64,000 bases of DNA from Ciceribacter sichuanensis (GCF_024055605.1 NZ_JAMXLX010000008.1:7501-71500), one strand, 5' to 3'. Shown: positions 1-9,819, numbered from the stretch's first letter. The notes: generated from the letters alone by a model not told the origin. Numbers and translations: made by a program.

Positions 1-675
1 CCGGTAGAGATGGTGGTGCGCGGCTATCTCGCCGGCACCACGGGTACATCCATTCTGACGCTCTATAAGAAAGGTCAGCGGACGATGTACGGCGTTACGC
101 TTCCGGACGGCATGCGTGACAATCAGGCCCTGCCCCAGGCAATCATCACGCCGACCAGCAAGGCTTTCGATGGCGGGCACGACGAGCCGTTGACACCGGA
201 ACAGATCGTCTCGGAAGGCCTGCTGACCCAGAACCAGTGGGACACCGTGGCGGCTTATGCACTTGCGCTCTTTGCCCGCGGGCAGAAGCTTGCTGCCGAA
301 CGCGGCCTCATTCTTGTCGATACCAAGTATGAGTTCGGCACCGACGCTGACGGCAATATTCTGCTCGCAGACGAAATCCACACGCCCGACAGCAGCCGCT
401 ACTGGATCGCGGACAGCTATCGGGCGAGCTTCGAGGCTGGAAAACGGCCGGAGAGTTTCGACAAGGATTTCGTCCGCGCCTGGGTCGCCGAGCGCTGCGA
501 TCCGTACAAGGACGATATTCCGGAAATCCCACGGGAACTGGTCGAACAGACTTCCAAGGTTTACATTAAGGCCTATGAGGCGATCACCGGCGAGACATTC
601 GAGCCGGATAATCGCGGAGAAACGCCGCGCGATCGTATAAGAGAGAACCTGGCCACCTATTTCCCCCGGAGGTGA
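1..675 (+). CDS. purC: SAICAR synthetase (phosphoribosylaminoimidazole-succinocarboxamide synthase), 5' truncated
   Basis: This is the C-terminal part of PurC, which joins CAIR and aspartate with ATP to make SAICAR in cytoplasmic purine synthesis. The frame is open from base 1, so the N-terminal ATP-binding portion lies outside the window and about 224 residues are visible. The second SAICAR-synthetase signature is clear (LVDTKYEFG), followed by [14 protein letters not shown] and the C-terminal helical region ending in YFPRR. The long tail fits the roughly 310-residue rhizobial form rather than the 237-residue E. coli form (family knowledge). It ends 7 bases before the tetR start, so co-transcription with the regulator is possible but functionally unrelated. 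Confidence 0.93.
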   Translation, partial: PVEMVVRGYLAGTTGTSILTLYKKGQRTMYGVTLPDGMRDNQALPQAIITPTSKAFDGGHDEPLTPEQIVSEGLLTQNQWDTVAAYALALFARGQKLAAERGLILVDTKYEFGTDADGNILLADEIHTPDSSRYWIADSYRASFEAGKRPESFDKDFVRAWVAERCDPYKDDIPEIPRELVEQTSKVYIKAYEAITGETFEPDNRGETPRDRIRENLATYFPRR

Positions 676-682
676 CGTTCCC

Positions 683-1354
683 GTGTCAGACGCACGCAAG
701 GCCCATCGCACAACGACAGCCTCCTGTTCGGACGTAGCCGCCGAGCGACAGCCCCGTCGTGTGCGCCGGCCTGCGGGCGAGACCCGGGAGGACATCCTCA
801 ACAAGGCGGAAGAACTCTTCCGCACCCGAGGCTATGCCAATGCGGCCATCGCCGACATCGCCCATGCGCTGGGCATGTCTCCCGCCAACGTGTTCAAGCA
901 TTTTCATTCCAAGGCGAGCTTGGTGGATGCGATTGCCGCCCGCCATATGGAAGTCAAGTTCGCCGGCCTTGCCTCGGTCGATAGCAGTCGGCCGGCGCGT
1001 GAAAGGCTACTTGACCTCGCGCGCCACCTGATGGCCAGTCACAGGCGCGACCTTGAGGAAAATCCTTATATCTTTGAAATGATCCTGCTGACGGCAAAAG
1101 ACGATCTTCAATGCGGACACCGATATCGCGATATCGTGCGGAGCGCGCTTGAAGCAATCATTGTGGACGGCGCCAGAGATGGCGAATTCGCCCCACAGGA
1201 CAGCCGTCGCGCGGCCGACGCCGCGTTCTATGCCCTCGCCTGCGTTCTACATCCTGTCATGATCGCCAACGAGCAGCCCGACATATTGGCAACACGTTGC
1301 GAGGAAGTTGCTCGTCTGATCAATGCTGCGCTGCAAACCACCCTTGATAAGTGA
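683..1354 (+). CDS. TetR/AcrR-family repressor of the downstream RND efflux operon
   Basis: A 223-residue one-component regulator. The helix-turn-helix sits at about residues 35-80 (DILNKAEELFRTRGY, IADIAHALGMSPANVFKHF), and the remaining helices form the ligand-binding domain. The start is a GTG 10 bases after a perfect GGAGG; the protein then has a charged, probably disordered N-terminal tail of about 30 residues. The gene stands immediately upstream of, and in the same direction as, an adaptor-permease-channel efflux operon. The two inverted repeats in the following intergenic region are its likely operators. The arrangement matches ameR-ameABC of Agrobacterium tumefaciens; orthology is an inference from gene order, not from alignment. 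Confidence 0.85.
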   Translation: MSDARKAHRTTTASCSDVAAERQPRRVRRPAGETREDILNKAEELFRTRGYANAAIADIAHALGMSPANVFKHFHSKASLVDAIAARHMEVKFAGLASVDSSRPARERLLDLARHLMASHRRDLEENPYIFEMILLTAKDDLQCGHRYRDIVRSALEAIIVDGARDGEFAPQDSRRAADAAFYALACVLHPVMIANEQPDILATRCEEVARLINAALQTTLDK

Positions 1355-1376
1355 CGAATTTTAACATACGTCACTT
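1349..1376. promoter_or_regulatory. Inverted repeat over the tetR stop codon
   Basis: Perfect 8-base arms AAGTGACG (1349-1356) and CGTCACTT (1369-1376) are separated by a 12-base AT-rich spacer. The left arm contains the tetR stop codon. No T-run follows, so a second regulator-binding site is as likely as a transcript hairpin. Confidence 0.4.
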
Positions 1377-1438
1377 CGCAAGACTGCCTGCAATGGCGAG
1401 TCCCGTGGCTATCTCGTCACACGCAGCACCAATAACAA

Positions 1439-1458
1439 AAATTAACGAGAGTTAATTT
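1439..1458. promoter_or_regulatory. Probable TetR operator of the efflux operon
   Basis: A perfect inverted repeat, AAATTAAC-GAGA-GTTAATTT, lies 65 bases upstream of the adaptor start at 1524. AT-rich palindromes of this size between regulator and adaptor genes are typical operators of TetR-type efflux repressors. Binding by the upstream repressor is inferred. Confidence 0.55.
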
Positions 1459-1523
1459 CACCGTTGCGCCTGCGTGCTATAGCGATGCGTCCTGGGCTGC
1501 CTCAATCTCGACGTGGAAAAACC

Positions 1524-2735
1524 ATGAAACGACGCATTCACCTGACCTCGGCAATCGTATTGCTCACCGCCGTCATCGCAGGTTGCAGTGATTCCGGCTC
1601 ATCGGGCAAGAATGCAGGCTCAGCAGGCGCCGAACGCCCGCCGTCACCTGTCAGCGTCGTGGCGATGAAAAAGGCCGAACATCCGCTGAGCAGCCTTCTG
1701 CCGGGTCGTGCGGACGCCTTCCAGACCGCGGATATCCGCCCGCGCGTCAGCGGCGTGATCAAACAGATCGCCTTCAAGGAAGGCAGCGAAGTCAACGAGG
1801 GTGACCTTCTCTACAAGATCGAGGATGACACCTACCGCGCCGAAGTGGCCCAGGCGCAGGCGAGCCTCGCAAAGGCCGAGGCGAGTGTACCGACAGCGCA
1901 ATCGAACCTTGCCCGCTATGAGCGACTGGTCAACAGCGGCGCGACCCAGATCGAATATGAAAACGCCAAGGTAACGCTGCTGCAGGCGCAAGCAGATGTG
2001 GCCCAGGCAAAGGCTGCTTTGAACGCCGCGGAAATCAATCTTGCGCTGACCGATATCAAGGCGCCCTTCGAAGGGGTTACCAGCGTCTCGACCTTCTCCA
2101 TCGGCAACGTGGTCACCGCCAACCAGACGGACAAGCTGACCACTCTGCGTCGGCTCGACCCCATTTACATCGACCTGACGGAGTCCAGCGCAAACCTCCT
2201 GCGTCTGCGTGAAGCCATCACCGCCGGTCGCGTAAACCAGCCCGGCGGCCAGATTGCCGATATTCGGCTGACTATGGAGGATGGCACCCAGTATCCGATC
2301 ATCGGCAAGCTCGACATGTCTGAAATGGCCGTCAGCGAGACCACCGGCACCTTCTCGATCCGTGCGGTCTTTGACAATCCGGACAACCTGATTCTGCCCG
2401 GCATGTACGTGCGTGCAAGCGTCACCGTCGGCAAGGAAAATGGTTACCTCATTCCCCAGCGTGCGGCGACCCGCAATGCTCGCGGCGAACTCACCGCCAA
2501 GTTCGTCAACGCCCAGAACGTTGTCGAGACGCGCGTGTTCGAACAGAGCAGCGTTTCCGGCAACAACTGGCTTGTCGCCGATGGCATCGCCGATGGCGAC
2601 AAGCTGATCGTGGATGGCTTTCAGTGGATTGGTGACGGCGCGACCGTCGCGCCGGTGGAAGCCACCGTGGATGAAAACGGCTTCGTCGTCGAAGCACCCA
2701 AGGCGCCGGAAGCGGCCCCGGCTGCAAAGCCATGA
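1524..2735 (+). CDS. RND efflux periplasmic adaptor lipoprotein (AcrA/AmeA type)
   Basis: Membrane fusion protein that links the inner-membrane RND pump to the outer-membrane channel. From the ATG at 1524 it has 403 residues and opens with a basic stretch, a hydrophobic segment and a lipobox (VIAGC). The earlier in-frame start at 1464 would put 20 residues before this signal and overlap the promoter region, so 1524 is preferred. The body shows the usual order: barrel-sandwich half (DIRPRVSGVIKQIAFKEGS), a coiled-coil hairpin rich in Ala and Gln (about residues 100-165), the second lipoyl half (DIKAPFEGVTS) and the beta-barrel. It is first of a three-gene operon with the permease 44 bases downstream. 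Confidence 0.92.
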   Translation: MKRRIHLTSAIVLLTAVIAGCSDSGSSGKNAGSAGAERPPSPVSVVAMKKAEHPLSSLLPGRADAFQTADIRPRVSGVIKQIAFKEGSEVNEGDLLYKIEDDTYRAEVAQAQASLAKAEASVPTAQSNLARYERLVNSGATQIEYENAKVTLLQAQADVAQAKAALNAAEINLALTDIKAPFEGVTSVSTFSIGNVVTANQTDKLTTLRRLDPIYIDLTESSANLLRLREAITAGRVNQPGGQIADIRLTMEDGTQYPIIGKLDMSEMAVSETTGTFSIRAVFDNPDNLILPGMYVRASVTVGKENGYLIPQRAATRNARGELTAKFVNAQNVVETRVFEQSSVSGNNWLVADGIADGDKLIVDGFQWIGDGATVAPVEATVDENGFVVEAPKAPEAAPAAKP

Positions 2736-2779
2736 TCGTGCGGCTTTACGGGCAGCAATCAGGCGCAAAGGGGTAACCA

Positions 2780-5700
2780 ATGGCCAAGTTCTTTATCCAC
2801 CGCCCGATCTTTGCCTGGGTGATCGCGATCGTGATCATGCTGGGCGGCGCTCTGGCAATCTCGACCCTGTCGATTTCGCAGTATCCAGAGATAGCGCCGA
2901 CCACCGTGCGCATTTCCGCGACGTATAACGGCGCGAGCGCCGAGACGGTCGAGAAGTCGGTGACCACGATCATCGAGGACGGCATGACCGGCCTCGACGA
3001 CCTGACCTACATGACCTCGTCGTCCAGCACCGGCCGCGCGACGGTCACGCTGACCTTCGGCAACAGCATCGAGCCGGATATCGCCCAGGTGCAGGTGCAG
3101 AACAAGCTGCAGCTCGTTCAGTCTCAGCTCCCAGATGTCGTACAGACCGCCGGCATCGAGGTAACCCGCTCGACTTCCAGTATTCTTCTCGTCGGCGCGC
3201 TGGTCTCCACCGACGCCAAGCGCAGGCCGGTCGAACTCGGGGATATCTTCTCCACCCAGATCGAAGACCAGATCAAGCGTCTCGAAGGCGTGGGCAGCAT
3301 TCAGGTTTTCGGTACGGGCTACGCCATGCGCGTCTGGCTCGACCCCTTCAAGCTGAACAAGTTCCAGCTCACCCCGACAGACATCACCACGGCCATCGAA
3401 GCCCAGAACACGCAAGTTTCCGTCGGTTCTCTCGGTGCACAGCCGGTGGCTCCGGGGCAGCAGCTCAACGTGACCGTCACGGCGCAGAGCCAGCTCCAGA
3501 CCGTTTCCGACTTCGAATCGATCATCCTGAAGGTAGAGACCGACGGCGCGACCGTTCGCCTGAGCGATGTGGCGCGTATCGAGATCGGCCAAGAAAGCTA
3601 CTCGACCAACACCCGGTCGAACCGCAATCCGGCGACCGGCTTCGCCGTCAACCTCGCGACCGGTGCAAACGCTCTCGACACCGCAGCGCGTGTGAAGGCG
3701 GCGCTAAACACCGTGGCGCCGTCGCTGCCGGAAAACGTGGTCATCACCTACCCCTATGACACGACGCCGTTCGTTCAGCTCTCCATCGAGAAAGTGGTTC
3801 ACACGCTGATCGAAGCAATCGTGCTCGTCTTCTTCGTGCTCCTGATCTTCCTGCAGAATTTGCGTGCGACCTTCATTCCGATGATCGCCGTTCCCGTCGT
3901 TCTGCTGGGCACCTTCGGCATCCTTGCCATAACGGGATACTCGATCAATACGCTCACCATGTTTGCCATGGTTCTGGCGATCGGCCTGCTCGTCGACGAC
4001 GCCATCGTGGTCGTGGAAAACGTCGAGCGCATCATGTCCGAGGAGCACCTGTCACCGCTTGAGGCGACGGAAAAATCGATGGGTGAAATCACCGGCGCCA
4101 TCATCGGCATCGCGCTCGTGCTCACCGCCGTGTTCATTCCGATGGCCTTCTTTGGCGGCTCCACCGGCATCATCTACCGCCAGTTCTCCATCACCATCGT
4201 CTCGGCGATGCTGCTGTCGGCCGTGGTAGCCATCGTTCTGACGCCGGCGCTCTGCGCCACGATGCTGAAGCCTGTCGACCACACGAAGCCGAAGAGAGGC
4301 CCCGCAGCCTGGTTCAACCGGACCTTCGACCGCACGACCAATGGTTACGTCTCGACGATCGGTTACCTCCTGAAGCGTCCGATGCGCGTCATGCTGATGT
4401 TCGTGATCGTCATCGGCGGCTGCGCATGGATCTTCACCCGCCTGCCCAGCTCCTTCCTTCCGCAGGAAGACCAGGGCGTGCTCATGACGATCGTCCAGCT
4501 TCCGAACGGCGCGACCGAAGCCCGCACGCAGGAAGTCATCAGGAAGATCGAGGATTACTACCTCGACAAGGAAAAGGATGCGGTCAAGGACGTATTCGCC
4601 GTCTCCGGTTTCAGCTTCGTCGGCCAGGGACAGAACTACGCGATGGTTTTCGCCAAGCTGAAAGACTTCGATGAGCGCAAGAGCCCTGATCTGGCAGCAT
4701 CCGCCATCGTGCGGCGCGCCATGGGCTACTTCTTCACCATCCGGGATGCGCAGGTATTCCCACTGCAGCCGCCGGCCATTCCCGGCCTCGGCAACTCCAG
4801 CGGCTTCTCGATGTATATCGTGGACAGCGGCAAGACCGGAACCGATGCGCTGACCCAGGCATCCAAGAAGCTCATTGGCCTCGGAAGCTCCAATGCCAAG
4901 ATCAGCACCCTGCGTTCCAACAGCCCCGATGCGGAAAGCCAGCTGAAGATCCTGCTGGATCAGGAAAAGATGGGCGCCATGGGTCTCGACCTTGCTTCCG
5001 TCAATTCGATGCTGTCGACGATCTTCGCCGGCCGGGATGTCAACGACTTCACGCTGAACAGCGAACTGAAGCCCGTCTATGTGCAGGGCGATGCGCCCTA
5101 TCGCATGCAGCCCGACGACCTGACCCACTGGTACGCCCGCAACTCCGAAGGCGAGATGGTTCCCTTTTCTGCCTTCAGCCAGGTCGATTGGGTGGGCGGC
5201 GCACCGACACTGGCCCGCTTCAACGGCACGAGCGCCATCTCCCTGGAAGGTGCAGGCGGTGCAGGCGTCAGCTCCGGCGACGCCATGGACGAAATGGAAA
5301 AGCTGACGGCCGACCTCGGAGGCGGCTACACGGTGGCCTGGCAGGGCATCTCCTATCAGGAACGCCTGTCCGGCTCTCAGGCCCCGGCGCTCTATGCCCT
5401 GTCGGTCCTGATCGTCTTCCTCTGCCTTGCGGCGCTTTATGAAAGCTGGTCCATTCCGTTCTCGGTTATCATGGCCGTCCCGGTTGGCGTGCTCGGTGCT
5501 CTCGCCGCCGCCTACTACTTCGGCCAGGCAAACGACGTCTACTTCAAGGTGGGCCTGCTGACGACCATCGGTCTCGCCGCGAAGAACGCCATCCTGATCG
5601 TGGAGTTCGCCAAGGACCGAATGACGGGCGGCACCAGCCTGATGGATGCGACGCTGGAGGCAGCACGCCTGCGCCTTCGTCCCATCATCATGACGTCGCT

Positions 5701-5893
5701 GGCCTTCATCCTCGGCGTCGTGCCGCTTGCCATCGCCACCGGCGCTGGCTCCGCTGCCCAGAACTCGATCGGTATCGGCGTTCTCGGCGGCATGCTGGCA
5801 GCCACGGCGCTCGGCATCTTCTTCGTGCCGTCGTTCTTCGTGGTCGTCCGAAAAGTCACAACCCGTGCAAAACCGAAGGAAGCGCTGTCATGA
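2780..5893 (+). CDS. RND multidrug efflux permease (HAE1 family, AcrB/MexB/AmeB type)
   Basis: A 1037-residue proton-driven inner-membrane transporter, full length for the family. It opens with the characteristic MAKFFIHRPIFAWVIAI segment, then a large periplasmic loop, six further helices, a second large loop and the last helices ending near residue 1025. The proton-relay aspartates are present as Asp406-Asp407 in helix 4 (IGLLVDDAIVVVENVER). The start has an AAGGGG ribosome-binding site. The two-fold repeat and periplasmic docking regions are intact. Substrates (lipophilic drugs, plant phenolics, bile-salt-like compounds) are inferred from the family and from the TetR gene upstream. Confidence 0.95.
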   Translation: MAKFFIHRPIFAWVIAIVIMLGGALAISTLSISQYPEIAPTTVRISATYNGASAETVEKSVTTIIEDGMTGLDDLTYMTSSSSTGRATVTLTFGNSIEPDIAQVQVQNKLQLVQSQLPDVVQTAGIEVTRSTSSILLVGALVSTDAKRRPVELGDIFSTQIEDQIKRLEGVGSIQVFGTGYAMRVWLDPFKLNKFQLTPTDITTAIEAQNTQVSVGSLGAQPVAPGQQLNVTVTAQSQLQTVSDFESIILKVETDGATVRLSDVARIEIGQESYSTNTRSNRNPATGFAVNLATGANALDTAARVKAALNTVAPSLPENVVITYPYDTTPFVQLSIEKVVHTLIEAIVLVFFVLLIFLQNLRATFIPMIAVPVVLLGTFGILAITGYSINTLTMFAMVLAIGLLVDDAIVVVENVERIMSEEHLSPLEATEKSMGEITGAIIGIALVLTAVFIPMAFFGGSTGIIYRQFSITIVSAMLLSAVVAIVLTPALCATMLKPVDHTKPKRGPAAWFNRTFDRTTNGYVSTIGYLLKRPMRVMLMFVIVIGGCAWIFTRLPSSFLPQEDQGVLMTIVQLPNGATEARTQEVIRKIEDYYLDKEKDAVKDVFAVSGFSFVGQGQNYAMVFAKLKDFDERKSPDLAASAIVRRAMGYFFTIRDAQVFPLQPPAIPGLGNSSGFSMYIVDSGKTGTDALTQASKKLIGLGSSNAKISTLRSNSPDAESQLKILLDQEKMGAMGLDLASVNSMLSTIFAGRDVNDFTLNSELKPVYVQGDAPYRMQPDDLTHWYARNSEGEMVPFSAFSQVDWVGGAPTLARFNGTSAISLEGAGGAGVSSGDAMDEMEKLTADLGGGYTVAWQGISYQERLSGSQAPALYALSVLIVFLCLAALYESWSIPFSVIMAVPVGVLGALAAAYYFGQANDVYFKVGLLTTIGLAAKNAILIVEFAKDRMTGGTSLMDATLEAARLRLRPIIMTSLAFILGVVPLAIATGAGSAAQNSIGIGVLGGMLAATALGIFFVPSFFVVVRKVTTRAKPKEALS

Positions 5894-6026
5894 GGATATG
5901 GATATCGTTACGTTAAGCAGATATTTACCATAATTGATTCCTCTTGGAACGATAGGCGCAGCGCCAGAGACATATGACGACGCGCCTGACGCGCGACGCA
6001 ACCGAGCAAAAAACTAGGATAGTATG

Positions 6027-7433
6027 ATGGTATCCATACGCGTAGCCGCCCCCCTTGCATTACTTCTGCTCTCGGGTTGCGTCACTGGCCCGGATCACAA
6101 GGCTCCTGAAATGCCCCTTCCCGAGAAATTCGGCGAAGGCGGCTCCAAGAGCACCGGCGATGTGGCCATGGCCCCCTGGTGGACGGCCTTTAACGACAAG
6201 CGGCTGAATGCCTATGTCGATGAAGGCTTGAACCAGAATCTTGACATTCTTCAGGCATTGGAACGCATCACCGCCGCCGAGGCGAATGTGACTGTGGCCG
6301 GCGCGGGCGCCCTGCCCAGCCTGGACGGCAGCGCCAGCGAGTCTGTCAGCGGCGCCGATGGCGGCTTCAGCAAGCAGGACACGCGCTCGACGACCAGCGG
6401 TGGATTGACCGTATCCTGGCTGCTCGACCTCTTCGGTCAGTACAAGCGTGCGAAGGAAGGGGCCGAGGCCTCGCTCGACGGCGCCTACGCAAGCGCGGAT
6501 GTCGCCAAGCTCTCCTACCTGTCGGATCTGACGACCTCTTACATCAACGCCCGGTACTACCAGGAGCGCATCGCCATCGCCAAAAAGAACCTGGCATCGC
6601 GTCGCGAAACCCTGGAACTCACCAAGCTGCAGCTTGAAGCCGGTGCGGCTTCGCGTCTCGACGTGGTGCAGTCCGAAGGTCTGGTCAACTCCACGCTGGC
6701 TGATCTGCCCGGCCTGGAAACCAACTTCCGCCAGTCGGCTCACCACATCGCAACGCTGCTCGGCAAGCCTGCCTCCGCGCTGGTTTCCGAACTGCAGAAG
6801 GGGGCGCCCCAGCCGGTCGCTCGCCGCAGCGTCAATGCCGGCGTTCCGGCCGACCTGATCCGCAACCGTCCTGACATTCGCAAGGCCGAACGTACGCTGG
6901 CTTCAGCCGTCGCCGAAATCGGTGTGGCCGAAGCCCAGCTCTACCCGACAATCACGCTGGGCGGCTCGATCACCCCGTCCTACATCTCGACCAAGCCGCT
7001 GAAGGGATCCTTCACCTCATGGTCCTTCGGCCCGAGCCTTTCGCTGCCGATCCTCGATGGCGGTCGTCTGAAGGCCAATGTCGACATCGCGGAATCCTCG
7101 GCTCGCGAAGCCTATCTCGCCTGGAAGTCGACCGTGCTGAGCGCCGTCGAGGAAGTCGAGAACGCACTGGCCGCCGTCAACCGCGACAGCCAGACCGTGG
7201 CCGCACTCACCGCAACCGTTCGCTCCTACGAGGAAGCCCTGCAGCTTTCGACCGCCAGCTACCGCGACGGCGCATCCTCGCTGCTCGACGTTCTGGATGC
7301 CCAGCGCTCGGTATCGACCGCTCAGGCAAGCCTAGCCCAGGCCGTACAGCAGATGGCAGCCGACTACGTCTCGCTGAACGTCGCTATCGGCGGTGGCTAT
7401 GCCTTCGACAGCAAGAAGCCGAAGACCAACTAA
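6027..7433 (+). CDS. Outer-membrane efflux channel lipoprotein (NodT/OprM family)
   Basis: The TolC-like exit duct of the tripartite pump. An AGGA site at 6016-6019 is 7 bases from the ATG at 6027 but only 4 from the ATG at 6024, so 6027 is taken (468 residues); the choice changes one residue. A lipoprotein signal ends in LLLSGC. The protein then shows two repeats of the outer-membrane-efflux domain with long helices (LDILQALERITAAEANV; RPDIRKAERTLASAVAEIGVAEAQLYPTI) and the conserved end LLDVLDAQRSVSTAQASLAQA. It is separated from the permease by 133 bases without an obvious terminator, and a strong terminator follows it, so the three efflux genes probably form one transcript. Confidence 0.92.
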   Translation: MVSIRVAAPLALLLLSGCVTGPDHKAPEMPLPEKFGEGGSKSTGDVAMAPWWTAFNDKRLNAYVDEGLNQNLDILQALERITAAEANVTVAGAGALPSLDGSASESVSGADGGFSKQDTRSTTSGGLTVSWLLDLFGQYKRAKEGAEASLDGAYASADVAKLSYLSDLTTSYINARYYQERIAIAKKNLASRRETLELTKLQLEAGAASRLDVVQSEGLVNSTLADLPGLETNFRQSAHHIATLLGKPASALVSELQKGAPQPVARRSVNAGVPADLIRNRPDIRKAERTLASAVAEIGVAEAQLYPTITLGGSITPSYISTKPLKGSFTSWSFGPSLSLPILDGGRLKANVDIAESSAREAYLAWKSTVLSAVEEVENALAAVNRDSQTVAALTATVRSYEEALQLSTASYRDGASSLLDVLDAQRSVSTAQASLAQAVQQMAADYVSLNVAIGGGYAFDSKKPKTN

Positions 7434-7456
7434 GGTCGGCTTTCAACCAAGCTTTG

Positions 7457-7491
7457 AAAACCCGGTAGCTCCAAGAGCCACCGGGTTTTTT
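7457..7491. terminator. Rho-independent terminator after the efflux operon
   Basis: A hairpin with arms ACCCGGT/ACCGGGT, extended imperfectly inward, is flanked by AAAA on the left and TTTTTT on the right. It can therefore work for the efflux operon and for the convergent MerR-type gene. Confidence 0.85.
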
Positions 7492-7544
7492 CATGCCCGT
7501 AATGTCGATTAATCATCGCTCGCCGGAAGGCGACCGTGAAGCCG

Positions 7545-8378
7545 TCAGAAAGTGGCGGGCGTATTGATCCAGATAAGCACCGTCTCTCCATCGGACGTAT
7601 TGTGCCAGGAATGCGGCCTGCGGCTTTCGAAATAAAAGCTGTCGCCGGCATTGAGCTCGAAGAACCGGTCGCCGTCCAGAATGATCTCCAGACTGCCTGA
7701 TAGCACATGCATGAATTCCTCGCCCTCATGCTGATAGGCGCCTTCGCTCGATGCGCCGGGAGCAAGTTGGAAGCGATTGCATTCCATCTGGTTGCGCCCT
7801 TCCGCCAACACTTGGATTGTCACGCCGGATGAAGTCGTCGGCCATGTCGGCCATTTGCCGTCCCGGATGAGGGATTCCCCGCCATCCCCCTGCTCCTGCC
7901 CGCTGAGATTGGCGACTGTCGTCCCGAGATAGCTTGCGACCGTATGCAGCGCCGTGAACGACAGGCCGTATGAAGTGCGCTCGAAGGTCGAAAGCTGAGA
8001 AACGGAAACGCCCGTCGCCTGCGCCACGGTCTCAAGCGTTTTCCCGGCATCCCGTCGAAGCCGCCGCACCTTCTGCCCGACGGCGATTTCGGAGGTCTCC
8101 GTGTCGTCGTCCTCGAGGATTTCAGCGATCTCGGCCTCCACCGCCGGAGGAACCTCCTCGCGAAGGCTTTCGCGGATCGCAGCCGGGTTGAGGCCCTTTT
8201 CGCTACGAAGCCATGCAATTATCTTCAAGCGCTCGACAAGCGCGAGGTCGTAGAGCCGCTGGCCCGAGGGCGTGCGGATCGGCTGGATCAGTTCCTGCGT
8301 CTCCCAAAGTCTCAGCGTCGAGGCGGAAACCCCCGCCATACGGGCGGCTTCGGCAATCTTGAAGCGGACGTCATCCAT
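7545..8378 (-). CDS. MerR-XRE-cupin three-domain transcriptional regulator
   Basis: A 277-residue protein with two DNA-binding modules and a sensor domain. Residues 5-75 are a MerR winged helix (FKIAEAARMAGVSASTLRLWE). After an acidic linker (EILEDDDTETSE), residues 100-158 are an XRE/HTH_3 domain (LRRDAGKTLETVAQATGVSVSQLS). Residues 190-277 are a cupin barrel (YQHEGEEFMHVLSGSLEIILDG, AGDSFYFESRRPHSWHN). Cupin-XRE regulators commonly control amine and amino-acid catabolism. The gene is transcribed away from gabT-gabD, so it is the obvious candidate regulator of GABA use. Which ligand the cupin binds cannot be read from the sequence. Confidence 0.82.
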   Translation of the reverse strand: MDDVRFKIAEAARMAGVSASTLRLWETQELIQPIRTPSGQRLYDLALVERLKIIAWLRSEKGLNPAAIRESLREEVPPAVEAEIAEILEDDDTETSEIAVGQKVRRLRRDAGKTLETVAQATGVSVSQLSTFERTSYGLSFTALHTVASYLGTTVANLSGQEQGDGGESLIRDGKWPTWPTTSSGVTIQVLAEGRNQMECNRFQLAPGASSEGAYQHEGEEFMHVLSGSLEIILDGDRFFELNAGDSFYFESRRPHSWHNTSDGETVLIWINTPATF

Positions 8379-8436
8379 AGGCCGGTCCCTGTCAGCGCGT
8401 TGTCATTGCCATGCGTGATAAATGCGTCAAACCATA

Positions 8437-8470
8437 TTGCAAGTCTACAGAAAAAATGTAGGGAATATGC
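8437..8470. promoter_or_regulatory. Nested inverted repeat in the regulator/gabT intergenic region
   Basis: CTACA (8445-8449) and TGTAG (8457-8461) surround an A-rich 7-base spacer. Further out, TTGCA (8437-8441) and TGCAA (8468-8472) are also complementary. The site lies about 70 bases before the gabT start and is a candidate operator for the divergent MerR-XRE-cupin protein. Confidence 0.4.
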
Positions 8471-8532
8471 AACCTCGCGATCGAAAATAAGCCCGACGCC
8501 GAAGGTCAACTGCTACCAAAGGGAATCCGAGA

Positions 8533-9819
8533 ATGAAAAACTCCGAAATCGCAGCTCGCAAGGACGCGGCCATTTCCCGTGGCGTCGGCATGACGACGCA
8601 GATCTATGCCGCCAAGGCAGAGAATGCGGAGATCTGGGACGTCGAAGGCAATCGCTACATCGACTTCGCAGGCGGCATCGCCGTTCTCAACACGGGCCAT
8701 CGCCATCCCAAGGTCATCGAGGCCGTAAAGAAGCAGCTTGATGCCTTCACCCATACCTGCCACCAGGTCATGCCGTACGAAAACTACGTCGCCCTGGCCG
8801 AGCGCCTGAACAAGCTCGTTCCGATCTCCGGCCCGAAGAAGACGATCTTTACCACCACCGGCGCGGAAGCCGTCGAAAACGCGGTCAAGATCGCCCGCGC
8901 CGCCACCGGCCGCAACGCCGTCATCGCCTTCACCGGCGCTTTCCACGGCCGCACCTTCATGGGCATGACCCTGACCGGCAAGGTCGTCCCCTACAAGGTC
9001 GGCTTCGGCCAGATGATGGGCGACGTCTTCCACGTTCCCTTCCCGATCGAGATGCACGGCATCAGCGTCGAGGAATCGCTCGACGTTCTCGACAAGCTGT
9101 TCAAGGCCGACGTCGACCCGAAGCGCGTCGCCGCCATCATTCTTGAGCCGATCCAGGGCGAAGGTGGCTTCTACGAAGTTCCGCGCGCGCTGATGAAGGC
9201 CGTTCGCCAGATCTGCGACGAACACGGCATGCTGATGATCGCCGACGAAGTGCAGACCGGCTTTGCCCGTACTGGCAAGCTGTTCGCGATGGAACACCAT
9301 GACGTATCCCCTGATCTCGTCACCATGGCCAAGAGCCTTGCCGGCGGCTTCCCGCTTTCGGCCGTCACCGGCCGCGCCGAACTGATGGACGTTCCCGGCC
9401 CCGGCGGCCTCGGCGGCACCTACGCCGGAAACCCCCTGGCGATCGCTGCCGCCCATGCCGTTCTCGACGTCATCGAGGAAGAAAAGCTGTGCGACCGCGC
9501 CAACCAGCTCGGCAGCCGCCTGAAGCAACGCCTCGAAGGCCTGCGCGCCGACATTCCGCAGATCTCCGACATCCGCGGCCCTGGCTTCATGGTTGCCGTC
9601 GAATTCGGCCATCCCGGCTCGATCAAACCGGATGCCGACTTCACCAACGCCGTTCGCCTGAAGGCTCTGGAAAAGGGTCTGGTTCTCCTGACTTGCGGCG
9701 TCTACGGTAATGTCATCCGCTTCCTGTCCCCGATCACCATTCAGGACGAAGTCTTTAACGAAGCTCTCGATATCATCGAAACCTCTCTCCGCGAATGCGC
9801 AGCAAAGGCCAAGTCATGA
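8533..9819 (+). CDS. gabT: 4-aminobutyrate aminotransferase
   Basis: A PLP-dependent class III aminotransferase of 428 residues that converts GABA and 2-oxoglutarate to succinic semialdehyde and glutamate in the cytoplasm. The PLP region is clear: [19 protein letters not shown], and Lys267 in [18 protein letters not shown] as the Schiff-base lysine. [18 protein letters not shown] and [15 protein letters not shown] bind the cofactor phosphate. Its stop codon overlaps the gabD start, so both enzymes of the GABA shunt are made from one message. A related acceptor such as 5-aminovalerate is possible for this family, but the pairing with gabD favours GABA. Confidence 0.95.
   Translation: MKNSEIAARKDAAISRGVGMTTQIYAAKAENAEIWDVEGNRYIDFAGGIAVLNTGHRHPKVIEAVKKQLDAFTHTCHQVMPYENYVALAERLNKLVPISGPKKTIFTTTGAEAVENAVKIARAATGRNAVIAFTGAFHGRTFMGMTLTGKVVPYKVGFGQMMGDVFHVPFPIEMHGISVEESLDVLDKLFKADVDPKRVAAIILEPIQGEGGFYEVPRALMKAVRQICDEHGMLMIADEVQTGFARTGKLFAMEHHDVSPDLVTMAKSLAGGFPLSAVTGRAELMDVPGPGGLGGTYAGNPLAIAAAHAVLDVIEEEKLCDRANQLGSRLKQRLEGLRADIPQISDIRGPGFMVAVEFGHPGSIKPDADFTNAVRLKALEKGLVLLTCGVYGNVIRFLSPITIQDEVFNEALDIIETSLRECAAKAKS

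Noticed and set aside
1644..2780. A 378-codon minus-strand frame
   Set aside because: Shadow of the efflux adaptor gene.
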